A stretch of 64,000 nucleotides of DNA from Oxalicibacterium flavum (GTDB taxonomy: Bacteria > Pseudomonadota > Gammaproteobacteria > Burkholderiales > Burkholderiaceae_D): positions 620,001 to 684,000 of the forward strand of contig NZ_BMCG01000001.1 in the NCBI RefSeq assembly GCF_014635065.1, given 5' to 3'. Numbering within the stretch: the stretch's first letter is position 1; each line of letters opens with the position of its first letter. This document shows positions 52,041 through 61,748 of this stretch, piece after piece. The position numbers were made by a program, and so were the translations under genes. The notes under the pieces are model-generated. The model was not told where the DNA came from. It did not search any database and was given only the letters and a program-made list of their open reading frames with translations.

Positions 52041-54410
52041 TTGAGTTCGTTCTCTCATCACCGCAACATGCACCCATCCCTCTCCCATCCCTTTCTGCGT
52101 CACCTGCCGGGCTTCGTGCTGGCGTTGCTGCTGGCGCTATCGCTGTCCACCGCCCTCGCGCAGAACACGGACACTCCGCAAGCTGGCACCTCGGGCGTCA
52201 CAACCTCCTACTCGGCACTGGCGGATCTGCTGGAAACCGAAGCGACCCGCAAGCAACTGATCGCCGAACTGCGCTCCCTGGCCGCACAAGCGGCACCGGC
52301 AACCGCCACGCCTGCCGAATCGAAACAGGCAGCAACGCCTCCTGTGGATGACAACAATGTGCGATCGGCACCGATTGGGCAGGACAGCAATGTGCTCTTC
52401 TCGCGCAATATCGCCGACGGCATCCAGAATTTCATCGGCAGCGTCAGCGCAGATTTCTCCGAAGCACTCGCCTCCGTGCGCGCCATGGGAACCCGCGACG
52501 AAACCGTGGAAGGACTGGACAACCGGCTGTCGCACGCATGGCGCCTGATCCTGCCGGACCTGCTGCTGGTCATGTTCGCCACCATCGTCTCCTTCCTGTT
52601 CTTCCGTGCCATCGCGGCGCGCATCTATGCACGCAGCAACAGATGGATCACGGCCGCACCCGCCGTACCGCATCCCGACACGGCCGGTGAATCGGCGCGC
52701 TTCGTCGGCTCCGAGCTGTATCGCAAGTCGGTCGCCATCATCTTTGCGATGGTCGTCGATACGGTGGCAATCGTGCTGGCGGGTGCCGTCGGCTATGCGG
52801 TCGGCCTGTTCGGTATCGGCGAGCCGGAGCAGATTTCCACCATTGCATCGCTGTTCGTCAATACCTTCGTCGCCGTCGAAATCGTCAAGGCACTGGTACG
52901 CGGCGTGTTCTCGCCGCGTTTCGACCGTCTGCGCCTGTTCACCATGAGCGACGATATTGCGCGCTACTGGTGCACCTGGCTGGAGCGCGTGATCGGCATC
53001 ATGGGCTACGGCATCATGGTGCTGGTGCCGCTGGTGAAGACCATCGTCTCGCCCACCATCGGCCATCTGCTCGGCATCGTCATCATGCTGGCCGTTTATA
53101 TCCATGCGATCAACACCATTCGCATCAACCGCAAGACGGTGCGCGAGAACCTCGAAGCCTATGCCGCAACTACCTCGACCAGCTTTTTCTCGACGCTGAT
53201 ACGCATTCTCGCGCGCGTCTGGCATACGCTGGCCATCGTCTATTTCACGGTGCTGCTGATCGTCAGCCAGATCGCGCCGCACGATGCGCTGCCCTTCATG
53301 GCCGAAGCCACGCTGCAGACGCTGATCGCGATCGGCATCGGCCTGCTGCTGTCGACCGTGGCCTCGTCCATCCTGGCGCGGCGCATCCGCCTGTCCGACG
53401 ATCTGCGCAAGCGCCTGCCGATGCTGGAATCGCGCATCAATTCCTACGTGCCGCCGGCACTCAAGGGCTTCCACGTGCTGAACCTGATGGTGGTGACGCT
53501 GGTAGTGCTCGACGCGTGGCGCGCCTTCAACCTCGGCGCGTGGATCGCGTCCGACCGCGGCAGCGCGGTCATCATCGCCACCGTGCACGTCGCCATCATC
53601 CTCGTGATCGCCGCACTGATCTGGACCACCATCGCCAGCATCATCGAACACCGACTGAGCCCGGTCGGTCTGCGCGCGCCGAGCGAGCGCGAGAAGACGC
53701 TGCTGGCGCTGTTCCGCAATGCCGCGCTGGTAGTGATCGTGACGCTGACCATCCTGGTCGTGCTGTCGCAGATCGGCATCGACATTGCACCGCTGATCGC
53801 GGGCGCCGGCGTGGTCGGCCTGGCGATCGGCTTCGGCGCGCAGAAGCTGGTGCAGGACGTCATCACCGGCGTTTTCATCCAGCTCGAGAACGGCATGAAC
53901 CAGAACGACGTGGTCGAGGTGGCCGGCATCTTCGGCACGGTCGAGAAGATCACGATCCGCTCGGTCGGCATCCGCACGCTGGATGGCGGTTTCCACATGA
54001 TCCCGTTCTCGTCGGTGGACAAGGTATCCAATCACACGCGCGACTTCTCGTATCACTACGGCGAGTACGCGATCGCCTATCGCGAGAATGTCGATGATGC
54101 GATGGCCGAGCTGCGCAATGCCTTCAACGAACTCATGCAGGATGCGGAAATGGCCGATGCCGTGCTGGAAGACATTTCCATCCCGGGCGTGACCTCGCTG
54201 CACGAACGCGGCTACAACATCCGCGTGCTGATCAAGACCAAGCCCGGCATGCAGTGGCCTGTGCAACGCGCCTTCAACCGATTGGTGAAACAGTATTTCG
54301 ACGCCGCCGGCATCGAGCTACCCTACCCGCACACCGTGTTGTCCTTCCATCAGGAAAAGGATGGCACGATCCCGACGCTGCCGGTCATGCCGGCCGGCGG
54401 TGCTGCATGA
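52041..54410 (+). CDS. MscS family mechanosensitive channel, large type
   Basis: A 789-residue channel. A signal peptide (LALLLALSLSTALAQ) is followed by a periplasmic helical domain, about ten membrane helices, and the MscS core: pore helix with PLIAGAGVVGLAIGFGAQKLVQ, FIQLENGMNQNDVVEVAG, and the C-terminal vestibule. It resembles E. coli YbiO in layout. The start is probably TTG at 52041, eight bases after GGAGG; GTG at 52026 or ATG at 52068 are alternatives. It opens under membrane tension to protect against osmotic shock. Confidence 0.9.
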   Translation: MSSFSHHRNMHPSLSHPFLRHLPGFVLALLLALSLSTALAQNTDTPQAGTSGVTTSYSALADLLETEATRKQLIAELRSLAAQAAPATATPAESKQAATPPVDDNNVRSAPIGQDSNVLFSRNIADGIQNFIGSVSADFSEALASVRAMGTRDETVEGLDNRLSHAWRLILPDLLLVMFATIVSFLFFRAIAARIYARSNRWITAAPAVPHPDTAGESARFVGSELYRKSVAIIFAMVVDTVAIVLAGAVGYAVGLFGIGEPEQISTIASLFVNTFVAVEIVKALVRGVFSPRFDRLRLFTMSDDIARYWCTWLERVIGIMGYGIMVLVPLVKTIVSPTIGHLLGIVIMLAVYIHAINTIRINRKTVRENLEAYAATTSTSFFSTLIRILARVWHTLAIVYFTVLLIVSQIAPHDALPFMAEATLQTLIAIGIGLLLSTVASSILARRIRLSDDLRKRLPMLESRINSYVPPALKGFHVLNLMVVTLVVLDAWRAFNLGAWIASDRGSAVIIATVHVAIILVIAALIWTTIASIIEHRLSPVGLRAPSEREKTLLALFRNAALVVIVTLTILVVLSQIGIDIAPLIAGAGVVGLAIGFGAQKLVQDVITGVFIQLENGMNQNDVVEVAGIFGTVEKITIRSVGIRTLDGGFHMIPFSSVDKVSNHTRDFSYHYGEYAIAYRENVDDAMAELRNAFNELMQDAEMADAVLEDISIPGVTSLHERGYNIRVLIKTKPGMQWPVQRAFNRLVKQYFDAAGIELPYPHTVLSFHQEKDGTIPTLPVMPAGGAA

Positions 54411-55063
54411 AGATGAACAGCGCAACCGACAACGCGAACGACTGGGCCACGCGCCTGGTCGCGCTCGCCGGCACCGAGAAGCAGGAAGATGGCGCGCACG
54501 ACATCCATCATTTGCACCGCGTATGGAAAACCGCGCAAATCCTGCTGCAAGACCATCCGCATGCCGATGCGCTGGTGGTGCAAGCCGCCTGCTACCTGCA
54601 CGACATCGTCAACCTGCCCAAGAACCATCCGCAGCGCGCACAGGCCTCTCGGCTCGCCGCCCGACGCGCCGGCGAAATGCTGCACGCCGCAGGTTTTCCC
54701 GCCGATCGGCTGCCGCAGGTGGCACATGCCATCGAGGCGCACAGCTTCTCCGCCGCGATCACACCCACCACCGTTGAGGCGCAGATCGTGCAGGATGCCG
54801 ACCGTCTCGATGCGCTCGGCGCAGTCGGGCTGGCACGCCTGTTCTATACCGCCGGCCGCATGGAATCGGCCCTGGCCCATGGCACCGATCCGCTGGCGCA
54901 GCAACGTGTACTGGATGACCGGGCGTACGCACTCGACCACATCGAGGCCAAGCTGGCAAAGCTGCCCGCCACCATGCAGACACAGGCCGGAAGAAGATTG
55001 GGAGAAGAAAGATTGGCGTGGCTGCGGCAATTCCGCAGCGTCTTTGTCGCCGAATGGCGTTGA
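54407..55063 (+). CDS. HD domain phosphohydrolase
   Basis: A 218-residue HD-superfamily protein like YedJ. Metal ligands are seen in order: His in DIHHLHRVWK, the HD pair in CYLHDIVNLPKNHP, and the Asp in QDADRLDALGAVG. Members hydrolyse nucleotides or other phosphates; the substrate is unknown. The ATG overlaps the stop of the MscS gene (ATGA), so both are translationally coupled. Confidence 0.9.
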   Translation: MKMNSATDNANDWATRLVALAGTEKQEDGAHDIHHLHRVWKTAQILLQDHPHADALVVQAACYLHDIVNLPKNHPQRAQASRLAARRAGEMLHAAGFPADRLPQVAHAIEAHSFSAAITPTTVEAQIVQDADRLDALGAVGLARLFYTAGRMESALAHGTDPLAQQRVLDDRAYALDHIEAKLAKLPATMQTQAGRRLGEERLAWLRQFRSVFVAEWR

Positions 55064-55096
55064 GAGCAAGGCAGAGAAAGAAACCCCGCCACTCGG

Positions 55097-56008
55097 TCAG
55101 GCGATCGACAGTACCTGGCTGCCTATCCACGTCTGCCCCGGCTGCATGATCACCGGTGCCGAGGCACATGCCGCTTCGACACACAGCATGTGGCGCCAGT
55201 CGTCATCGGGCATATCCTTCAAGGTCTGCACCAGTTGTGGCCCCGGATTCCAGACCACCGTATCGGTAAAACCGGTCTTGCCGATCTGCAGCGCAGGCTT
55301 TCCTTCCTCGCGCAACTGCACGGAAGCCGGCGGCGCAAGATAGACGCGATCGAGTTCGGCATCGATTCTGATGCTGCCGTCGGGATCGATCACCTCCACA
55401 TTGTCGGCCGTCGCATCCTGATAATGCGTGCCCTGCAAACCCGCCAGCTCCGCCTTGGCGATGTCATCGACATGCAGGTAGCTGTGCAACGCGCCGGTAA
55501 ACGGCCAGGCTTCATCACCGCTGTTGGTCACCTGCAATGTCAACGCCAGGCGATCCGCTTCAAGCGCCACTGTCAGCTGCGCGACGAAGGAGCAGGGCCA
55601 GATCGAACGCGTGCGCGCATCGTCCCGCAAGGTCAGCACCGCCACGCTGCGCTCGGCGTCGTGATTGACGAGCGACTCGAGCGTCCACGGCACTGCGCGC
55701 GCAAAACCATGCTTGAGAATCGGACCGCGCACCGAGAACTGCGGAAAGCAGATCGGCACACCGCCGCGGATCGCCGGCGACAGCGTCGAAGCATCCGCCT
55801 CGCCCTGCTTGGCGCCGCCGGTCTGCACCGACAGATAGAAACGTTCGCGACCGTCCGAGGCACGCCACGACAACACCTGTGCGCCCTGTCGCGCGATTCT
55901 CACCTCGCTCTTGCCGCAAACCAGCGTCAGGCAGGGCAGGCCCAAAAGGTTGTCATGAAAGGCATCGGACAGGACCATATCGTTGGGTGCGGTGGGCAAG
56001 GTGCTCAT
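55097..56008 (-). CDS. D-hexose-6-phosphate mutarotase (YeaD-like)
   Basis: A 303-residue galactose mutarotase-fold protein. It has the family block AIRGGVPICFPQFS, the catalytic His in TGALHSYLHVDDI, and the catalytic Glu region LCVEAACA near the end. It converts alpha and beta anomers of glucose-6-phosphate. The start may be ATG at 56008 or the preceding TTG at 56011. It converges on the HD gene with about 30 bases between. Confidence 0.92.
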   Translation of the reverse strand: MSTLPTAPNDMVLSDAFHDNLLGLPCLTLVCGKSEVRIARQGAQVLSWRASDGRERFYLSVQTGGAKQGEADASTLSPAIRGGVPICFPQFSVRGPILKHGFARAVPWTLESLVNHDAERSVAVLTLRDDARTRSIWPCSFVAQLTVALEADRLALTLQVTNSGDEAWPFTGALHSYLHVDDIAKAELAGLQGTHYQDATADNVEVIDPDGSIRIDAELDRVYLAPPASVQLREEGKPALQIGKTGFTDTVVWNPGPQLVQTLKDMPDDDWRHMLCVEAACASAPVIMQPGQTWIGSQVLSIA

Positions 56009-56081
56009 CAAGTTTCTTTCTGAAAACGCTGAAGTAACAGGGTTAATTTAGTAACGCGAGTTGGATTGGAAAGAAATACGG

Positions 56082-56237
56082 CTAGCGATGGATGCCGACG
56101 CCGACATCGATCTCGCCATAGACTTCCACTCCGGATTTTTGCCTTGGTGCATCAGCGGAGCCCGCGCAGCCTGCAAGAGCCAGGCCGAACAGACTCAATA
56201 TGCAAAGACGCAACAAGGCAGTGTTCGATCGTTTCAT
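56082..56237 (-). CDS. Small lipoprotein, 51 residues
   Basis: A 51-residue protein starting MKRSNTALLRLCILSLFGLA with lipobox LAGC and the short mature part SGVEVYGEIDVGVGIHR. Small lipoproteins with the ending SGVEVYGxIDVGV are, as I recall, widespread in Burkholderiales; the role is unknown. AGGAAAG lies upstream of the ATG at 56237. The frame is open further upstream but only this start gives a lipoprotein signal. Confidence 0.78.
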   Translation of the reverse strand: MKRSNTALLRLCILSLFGLALAGCAGSADAPRQKSGVEVYGEIDVGVGIHR

Positions 56238-56562
56238 TTCCGACTTTCCTAAAAGTAGCTGTCTGATAGACGCGACAGCACGCGCGGAATTCCTCAGGCA
56301 ATCCAAAACAATGCCGCCAGCCGGGAAACCCTCGATATCTCTGTAGTGCCACTTGAGATTCTGTGGTTCGCGACACACGAATTTTCCATGCGGCAATCCA
56401 TGCTTGCAAAAGTTTACATGCCTATGTGATTTGGCGCACACGCCAATGACCGACTATCAAGTACCTTTAGTCTGTGAGATTGGCATTCGGCCTTTTGCAA
56501 AACCGAATGGCAATCAGGCGTATGCACGGCCGCCGTGCATTCCAATTTCTCGGGAGGTCACC
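56238..56562. other. Divergent intergenic region with a hairpin
   Basis: This 325-base gap is AT-richer than its flanks. CATTCGG (56484-56490) and CCGAATG (56503-56509) form a stem that, past one mismatch, extends by TTG/CAA. GGGAGG at about 56551 is the ribosome site of the next gene. No further small gene is convincing. Confidence 0.45.
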
Positions 56563-56988
56563 ATGCGAACCGTACTCGAAAATCCGCAACAGAACGATCA
56601 ACGGGCCATCTTCTCTTCCTACCAGGGCCTGCGCGAAGGAGATTGGGAAGGCTATCGGCATGCGCTTGCCCAATGCCGTTCAGCCGGCGACACGTGGGAA
56701 GAAACCACCGACACCCTCGATCGCAAACGCCAGTTCGCGCTTGCCTATCTCGGACGTCGCGCCATGCTGTATGGCGGCGCCTGCAGCAGGACCGCGCCAC
56801 GCATCCTGACCCAGCAATTCGTCATGGATCTCGAAAAGAACAATCGTGGCAAACGCTATACGCGATATCCATGGCTGGAAACGCTGATGAAACTGCTGGC
56901 GGAAATCGAGGCGCTGCAGGAGCAGCATGCATCGACCAATGTCATTTCGCTGGTCAAGACCGGTGAACGGCAAACCACCACCAAATAG
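56563..56988 (+). CDS. Hypothetical protein
   Basis: A 141-residue soluble protein, not recognised. It has a helical pattern with RQFALAYLGRRAMLYGGACS and a C-terminal amphipathic helix WLETLMKLLAEIEALQEQHA. The start at 56563 is fixed by GGGAGG seven bases upstream; the frame is open for 210 bases before it without support. It converges on the sulfite oxidase-type gene. Confidence 0.72.
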   Translation: MRTVLENPQQNDQRAIFSSYQGLREGDWEGYRHALAQCRSAGDTWEETTDTLDRKRQFALAYLGRRAMLYGGACSRTAPRILTQQFVMDLEKNNRGKRYTRYPWLETLMKLLAEIEALQEQHASTNVISLVKTGERQTTTK

Positions 56989-57034
56989 AAACAAGCAATG
57001 ATGGCGGCCATGGAAGGCTGCCATCACTAGTCTC

Positions 57035-58438
57035 TCAAACAACCTGCACCATGAACTTCGGAATCGCGAAGAAGTTATAGCCACCCTTGTTGAAGGGAAC
57101 GCTGGCTGGCTGCGCATGACCATTGCGATCCGTCGTTCGCGTCTCGATGACATAGTCGCCGGGCGCCGGCGCAAAAGGAAATGCGAAGCGTACCCAGGTA
57201 TAACGGTTGATCTGCGGATCAATGATGCGAGCAGCCTGCCACGCCCCGCCATTCACGCGCACATCCACCCTGCGAACCCCGGCATTGGGCGCCCAGGCAT
57301 ATCCGCGCAGCATTTGCGGGCCGGCCTTCAACACCGGACGTTCTCCTCTTCCCAGCGGATAATTGGCAGGCATGTCCGGCTGCCGGTCCAGCACCAATGG
57401 CAAGGCCAGCGTGGAACGCCCTTCCTGCCAGGTGACAGGAATGCCCAGCAGCTGTTCCGGCCGCACGAAGCGGAACTCATCGTTCGGCGCCGGTTTGGGA
57501 GGCGGATAATCCGGCCCCATCATCGTGTGGTCATAGGTATTCAGCCGGACCCAGAAGTCATGCGACGCAATCTTGATCTCGGTCAGCCATTTGGTGGAAG
57601 CGCCGCCACACCAGCCAGGTACCAGCGCACGAACCGGTGCGCCATGGTCCGGCGGCAAGGGCATGCCGTTCATCTTGAACGCCAGGCCGATTTCGTCGGG
57701 ACGCTCCAGCACATCCTGAATCGACATCGGCCGTCCTGTATCGGATTCCGTATTCGGCTCCTTGCCATCCACACCCGACCAGAACAGCACCGCCTTCGCA
57801 TTCTTCTTCAACCCGACCAGATCGAGGATGTAGCTCATCGGGACATACTCCCACTCCGCCTGCCCGACACCGCCCAGTCCCCAGCCATTGCCGACCACGC
57901 GCTGCGGCTCATTGAGAAAGCCTTCCTGCTCCCAGAACAGCGAACGGCCGTTGCCCGTGCACTGCATGACGCTGATGATCGAACGCGACGGCATCTTGAG
58001 CAAATCGTCATACGTGATCGTCATCTCCCGCTCGACCGCATCACCGTGAATCTTCAACTGCCAGTAGCGCGGATCGACACGCCTGTCGAGTTCGGGACGC
58101 GGCGTCGGGAAGGCATTGCGAATGTAGAACTGAGAGACGGGCGTGATGTAGGTATCGAAGTTCCACCACGCGCCGCCCTGATTGGTCTTGTTCAGATCGG
58201 TCAGCAAACCGACGTCCTTGACAAACGAAGGATGAAACCGGCTTGGCCCACGACCAGCCTCACCAATCGTCAGGCGCGCGTTCGGCAAGGTCTGTGCCGC
58301 AGCCTGCGCCAAGGCAGGGAAAGTGGAAGTGGCACCTGCAGCCATCGCCGTCACGAAGAAGCGACGGCGGCTGGTGTTCAGTTGAAGTTCCTGCTTTGCT
58401 GACTGGACGAGACGAGCGAAATCATCTTGGCGGGACAT
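57035..58438 (-). CDS. Sulfite oxidase family molybdoenzyme (SoxC/SorA-like), Tat-exported
   Basis: A 467-residue molybdopterin enzyme. It carries a twin-arginine signal (SRRRFFVTAMAAGATS), the molybdenum ligand Cys in SVMQCTGNGRSLFWEQ, the family stretch HGAPVRALVPGWCGGASTKWL, and a C-terminal immunoglobulin-like dimerisation domain (GYAWAPNAGVRRVDVRVNGG). It probably oxidises sulfite or a related compound in the periplasm. The start at 58438 has AAGGAG upstream. A cytochrome partner gene such as sorB or soxD is not adjacent. Confidence 0.9.
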   Translation of the reverse strand: MSRQDDFARLVQSAKQELQLNTSRRRFFVTAMAAGATSTFPALAQAAAQTLPNARLTIGEAGRGPSRFHPSFVKDVGLLTDLNKTNQGGAWWNFDTYITPVSQFYIRNAFPTPRPELDRRVDPRYWQLKIHGDAVEREMTITYDDLLKMPSRSIISVMQCTGNGRSLFWEQEGFLNEPQRVVGNGWGLGGVGQAEWEYVPMSYILDLVGLKKNAKAVLFWSGVDGKEPNTESDTGRPMSIQDVLERPDEIGLAFKMNGMPLPPDHGAPVRALVPGWCGGASTKWLTEIKIASHDFWVRLNTYDHTMMGPDYPPPKPAPNDEFRFVRPEQLLGIPVTWQEGRSTLALPLVLDRQPDMPANYPLGRGERPVLKAGPQMLRGYAWAPNAGVRRVDVRVNGGAWQAARIIDPQINRYTWVRFAFPFAPAPGDYVIETRTTDRNGHAQPASVPFNKGGYNFFAIPKFMVQVV

Positions 58439-58576
58439 ATGCGCTCCTTGGAAGTAATCGAATGATAAAAATATCATTCTTCGTGCGATTACCTACCATC
58501 AGGCACGTTCATTCCGAAGAGAAACAAAGTCTTGGCGCCGGGTTTTCAGCAATATAGATAATTGAAGATGGCCACT

Positions 58577-60247
58577 TCAATCATCCAGCCAGGCGCCTAT
58601 CAGCAATGGCGTATTGTGCGTCGTATCGAACAGCACGCCATGCAGCTTCTTGCTGTAGGCAATCAAATGATGGCTCTCGTGCAACGGCACGACAGGGACC
58701 AGATCTGTCAGCAGCCTCTGGGCCTCTATGTACAGTGCCCGCCGTGTCTCTGGATCCTGTGTCTGCCGAGCGCGTTGCAGGATATCGTCCAGGCGAGGAT
58801 CGGCGATGCGCGCGGTATCCTGGCCGAAGATGTTCTGGCGCGAACGCTGACTGCTGTGGTAAAGCAGGTATAGAACGTCGGGCGTGGCTGCCGACCACCA
58901 ACCACCGGTCAACGCATCATATTGTCCCGCTCCGACCAGACGAATCAGTTCTTCCGAGGGTACCGACTTCAACCGCAGCTCGATACCGACTGCCTTGAGA
59001 TCGGCCTGCATCTTCAGCACGGAAGCCGGCGGCGTCCTTTCTCCACCGGTGGTCAGCAACTCCGCGGAAAGGCGCTGTCCATCCTTGATCCGTATGCCAT
59101 CCTTGTCGCGTTTGCTCCATCCTGCGCCGTCGAGCAGCTTGGTTGCGCGTTGCGGGTTGTAGGCCAGTACATCCTTGTATGTATCGATGTATCCCGGCGT
59201 ATTGGTGCCCAGGTAGTCTGACTTTGGAATGAACTCTCCCGCTCCGAGCGTACGCGTCACCGCGTCGCGATCAATCGCGATCGCCGTTGCGCGGCGGATG
59301 CGCACATCGTCGAAGGGAAAGCGGCTCGTGTTGAATGCAAGGCCGCGCATCGGGCTTCCCGGCCGGACACGGTTAGAGAACACCAATGCCGGGTCGGCGC
59401 GCAGACGCGGACCGTCCGCCAGGGATGCCTCGAACGTCAGTTGCTGTTTGCCATTCTGCAGTTCCGCCGTACGCTGCGCATCGTCCCTGATGCCTTCGAT
59501 TACGATGCCATCCAGATAGGCCGCTCCGCGGTGCCGAATATAGTCGGGCGCCCACGCATAGTCGGCGCGCCGCTTCAGAAATATCCTTTTCCCGGGTTCG
59601 TTCTCCGCAACGACGAAAGGCCCGGTACCGATCGGACGAACGGCAATGCTGTCCGGATCATCGATGATCTGGCGTGGCGAGATAAAACCCAGCCAGGTCT
59701 GCGCAAGGAAAGAGAGGAAGGCAGGATAAGGAGTATCCAGCCTTGCCTCGAACGTGACAGGATCGATGACCACACCTTCCACATACGGGGAGAGATAACC
59801 GGCGGAGATGCGCGAACGCCCGCCCAGCTTCTTGATGCGGTCGAAGTTGACGCGTACCGCTTCCGCATCGAAGGGCGTACCGTCACTGAAGGTCACACCT
59901 TCGCGCAGATGGAAGGTATAGGTCTTTCCATCGGGAGAGATGGTCCACGATCTGGCCAGCCATGGCGTCGGCTCACCCGCGTTGTCCAGATAAATGAGAT
60001 TGTCGAAGACAAGGCGGCTTTGCCAGAGCAGATTGCCGACAAACTCGGTATGGATGTCGAAAGACCTGGGCACATACGAGGCGCTGGCGTGCAGAATGCC
60101 GCCCTGTTTTCCAGCCGACTGCTCCACATAATCGCTGGCTGGATAAGTCAAGGCGCCCTGTGCATGCTCCTGTGAAAAAGCGGGACCGAACAGGCCAATC
60201 GACAATGCGGATACGATGAGAAATCGACGGCGAACAAGAGGAAACAT
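58577..60247 (-). CDS. ABC-type peptide/opine-binding protein (SBP_bac_5)
   Basis: A 556-residue periplasmic binding protein of the DppA/OppA class. A signal peptide ends near GPAFSQ; typical blocks are PWLARSWTISPDGKTYTFHL, REGVTFSDGTPFDAEAVRVNFDR, RPIGTGPFVV and the C-terminal LVPVVPLHESH. The start at 60247 has AGGAG eight bases upstream. No importer permease or ATPase of this class is adjacent; the ABC genes upstream are of the export type, so it may be an orphan or work with distant genes. Confidence 0.9.
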   Translation of the reverse strand: MFPLVRRRFLIVSALSIGLFGPAFSQEHAQGALTYPASDYVEQSAGKQGGILHASASYVPRSFDIHTEFVGNLLWQSRLVFDNLIYLDNAGEPTPWLARSWTISPDGKTYTFHLREGVTFSDGTPFDAEAVRVNFDRIKKLGGRSRISAGYLSPYVEGVVIDPVTFEARLDTPYPAFLSFLAQTWLGFISPRQIIDDPDSIAVRPIGTGPFVVAENEPGKRIFLKRRADYAWAPDYIRHRGAAYLDGIVIEGIRDDAQRTAELQNGKQQLTFEASLADGPRLRADPALVFSNRVRPGSPMRGLAFNTSRFPFDDVRIRRATAIAIDRDAVTRTLGAGEFIPKSDYLGTNTPGYIDTYKDVLAYNPQRATKLLDGAGWSKRDKDGIRIKDGQRLSAELLTTGGERTPPASVLKMQADLKAVGIELRLKSVPSEELIRLVGAGQYDALTGGWWSAATPDVLYLLYHSSQRSRQNIFGQDTARIADPRLDDILQRARQTQDPETRRALYIEAQRLLTDLVPVVPLHESHHLIAYSKKLHGVLFDTTHNTPLLIGAWLDD

Positions 60248-60276
60248 AGAACCCACTCCTGAGTGAAATTAAAAAC

Positions 60277-60789
60277 TTAGGCAAAGCATTTAGCCATGTG
60301 GATTTCATCGACATACCGATCATCTACCTTGAGCGACCGGCGGCGGATGCCTTCCCTGACAAAGCCGACTTTTTCATATAAACGGATGGCACGATCGTTA
60401 TGCGCCATAACGGTCAATTCAAGACGGCTGATGCCCGCCACCACGCGCCATTCTTCAAGCTCTGCAAACAGGCGCGTACCGATACCCTGTCCCGCGTGTG
60501 CTTGCAAGACGCCAATCGCAAGCTGCGCGCAATGACGATTGCGCTTCAGCCTGCCACCAATGGCGCCAAGAAACCCGATGGCCTCGCCATCGCTCAATGC
60601 AAGGATCACCGTCGAGTTGTCTCTGGCCAGTAGTGCCCGAATATTGTTCCGTTGGCTTGCGACATCCGTATCGCGCTCCTCGGGTTCGTACAGCATCAGC
60701 TTGGTCTCGACGTCCAGCCTCTGATTGAGGCGAATCAACGAAGCGGTATCCGACTCGCGCAGCGGACGGATTTCGATACGCGGCCGCAT
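60277..60789 (-). CDS. GNAT family N-acetyltransferase
   Basis: A 170-residue acetyltransferase of the RimI/SpeG-like group. The acetyl-CoA site is seen in CAQLAIGVLQAHAGQGIGTRLF and the final strand-helix in LTVMAHNDRAIRLYEKVGFVREG. The substrate is unknown. Its ATG overlaps the stop of the ABC ATPase gene (TGATG), so it belongs to that operon and may modify the exported compound or give resistance to it; this is inference. Confidence 0.9.
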   Translation of the reverse strand: MRPRIEIRPLRESDTASLIRLNQRLDVETKLMLYEPEERDTDVASQRNNIRALLARDNSTVILALSDGEAIGFLGAIGGRLKRNRHCAQLAIGVLQAHAGQGIGTRLFAELEEWRVVAGISRLELTVMAHNDRAIRLYEKVGFVREGIRRRSLKVDDRYVDEIHMAKCFA

Positions 60790-61739
60790 CAGACTTTCAA
60801 TCCCCGGTCGCCGATGACATGTACATAGACTTCCTCCAGACTGGGACGCGACGTCGCAATCTGACGCACGCCTGATGCCACCAGGAATTCAAGCACCGGC
60901 TGCAGCGCCGACGACTGCGCCAGTTCGATGCGGTGCGAGTACGCCCCGCCGGAAACATTGACGACCGAACGGACACCGGAAAGAATCTGTATCTTCTCGA
61001 TCAGACCGTGATCGGCGTGAGAGAAATCGACACGCTCGTGCTCGGAGATCAGGCGCGCGAGACTGGAAGGCGTTTCCACCGCAATCAGGCGGCCATGATC
61101 GATCAATGCCACGCGATCGCAGACCGCTTCTGCTTCCGCCATGTCATGCGTCGTCAGAAGAATCGTGCAGCCGTTTTGCTTGAGATCCTTGACGAGTTGC
61201 CGGAAGTCGCGTGCGGCAAGCGGATCCATGCCGATGGTCGGCTCATCCAGGAACAGCACGCGTGCGTTCGAAATCAGCCCTCGCGCCAGATGCAACCGCT
61301 GCTTCATGCCACGAGAATAGGTTTCCACCCGCGTGTCCGCCCTTTCCAGCAAGCCGACGCGGTCGAGAAGGGCATCTACCCGCCGATTGGTTTCGCGCAC
61401 CGGTACGTCATACAGCGCGGCCCAGTAGCGCAGGCTCTCGCGGGCAGTCAATTGCGTATAAAGTCCACGATCGCCGCCAAAGACGACACCGATCAGACGG
61501 CGTACGGCGGCCGTATCGGTCACGACATCGTGCCCGAGTATCGAGGCGCTGCCGCTGGTCGGCAACAGCACGGTGGAGAGAATCTTGGTCAAGGTGGTCT
61601 TGCCGGCGCCATTCGGCCCCAGCAGTCCCCGAATCTCGCCTTCCTCGATATCCAGCGACATGCCTTCCAGGGCGACGATATCGCGGCCATCCGGCGACCG
61701 ATAGACGCGGCGCAGGTCGTGAGTCCTTACGGCAGACAT
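60789..61739 (-). CDS. ABC exporter ATP-binding protein (DrrA-like)
   Basis: A 316-residue ATPase of the drug/natural-product exporter class. Walker A is LLGPNGAGKTTLTK, the signature is TYSRGMKQRLHLARGL, Walker B is VLFLDEPTIGMDP, and the H-loop is LLTTHDMAEAE. A C-terminal DUF4162-like extension (after about residue 225) is typical of the class. It is cotranscribed with two ABC-2 permease genes upstream and the GNAT gene downstream. Confidence 0.95.
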   Translation of the reverse strand: MSAVRTHDLRRVYRSPDGRDIVALEGMSLDIEEGEIRGLLGPNGAGKTTLTKILSTVLLPTSGSASILGHDVVTDTAAVRRLIGVVFGGDRGLYTQLTARESLRYWAALYDVPVRETNRRVDALLDRVGLLERADTRVETYSRGMKQRLHLARGLISNARVLFLDEPTIGMDPLAARDFRQLVKDLKQNGCTILLTTHDMAEAEAVCDRVALIDHGRLIAVETPSSLARLISEHERVDFSHADHGLIEKIQILSGVRSVVNVSGGAYSHRIELAQSSALQPVLEFLVASGVRQIATSRPSLEEVYVHVIGDRGLKV

Positions 61740-61748
61740 GAAATTTCC

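Noticed and set aside
51820-52044. A 74-codon plus-strand frame before the MscS channel gene
   Set aside because: The peptide looks protein-like in part, but there is no ribosome site and it runs into the ribosome site of the channel gene; kept as unsupported.
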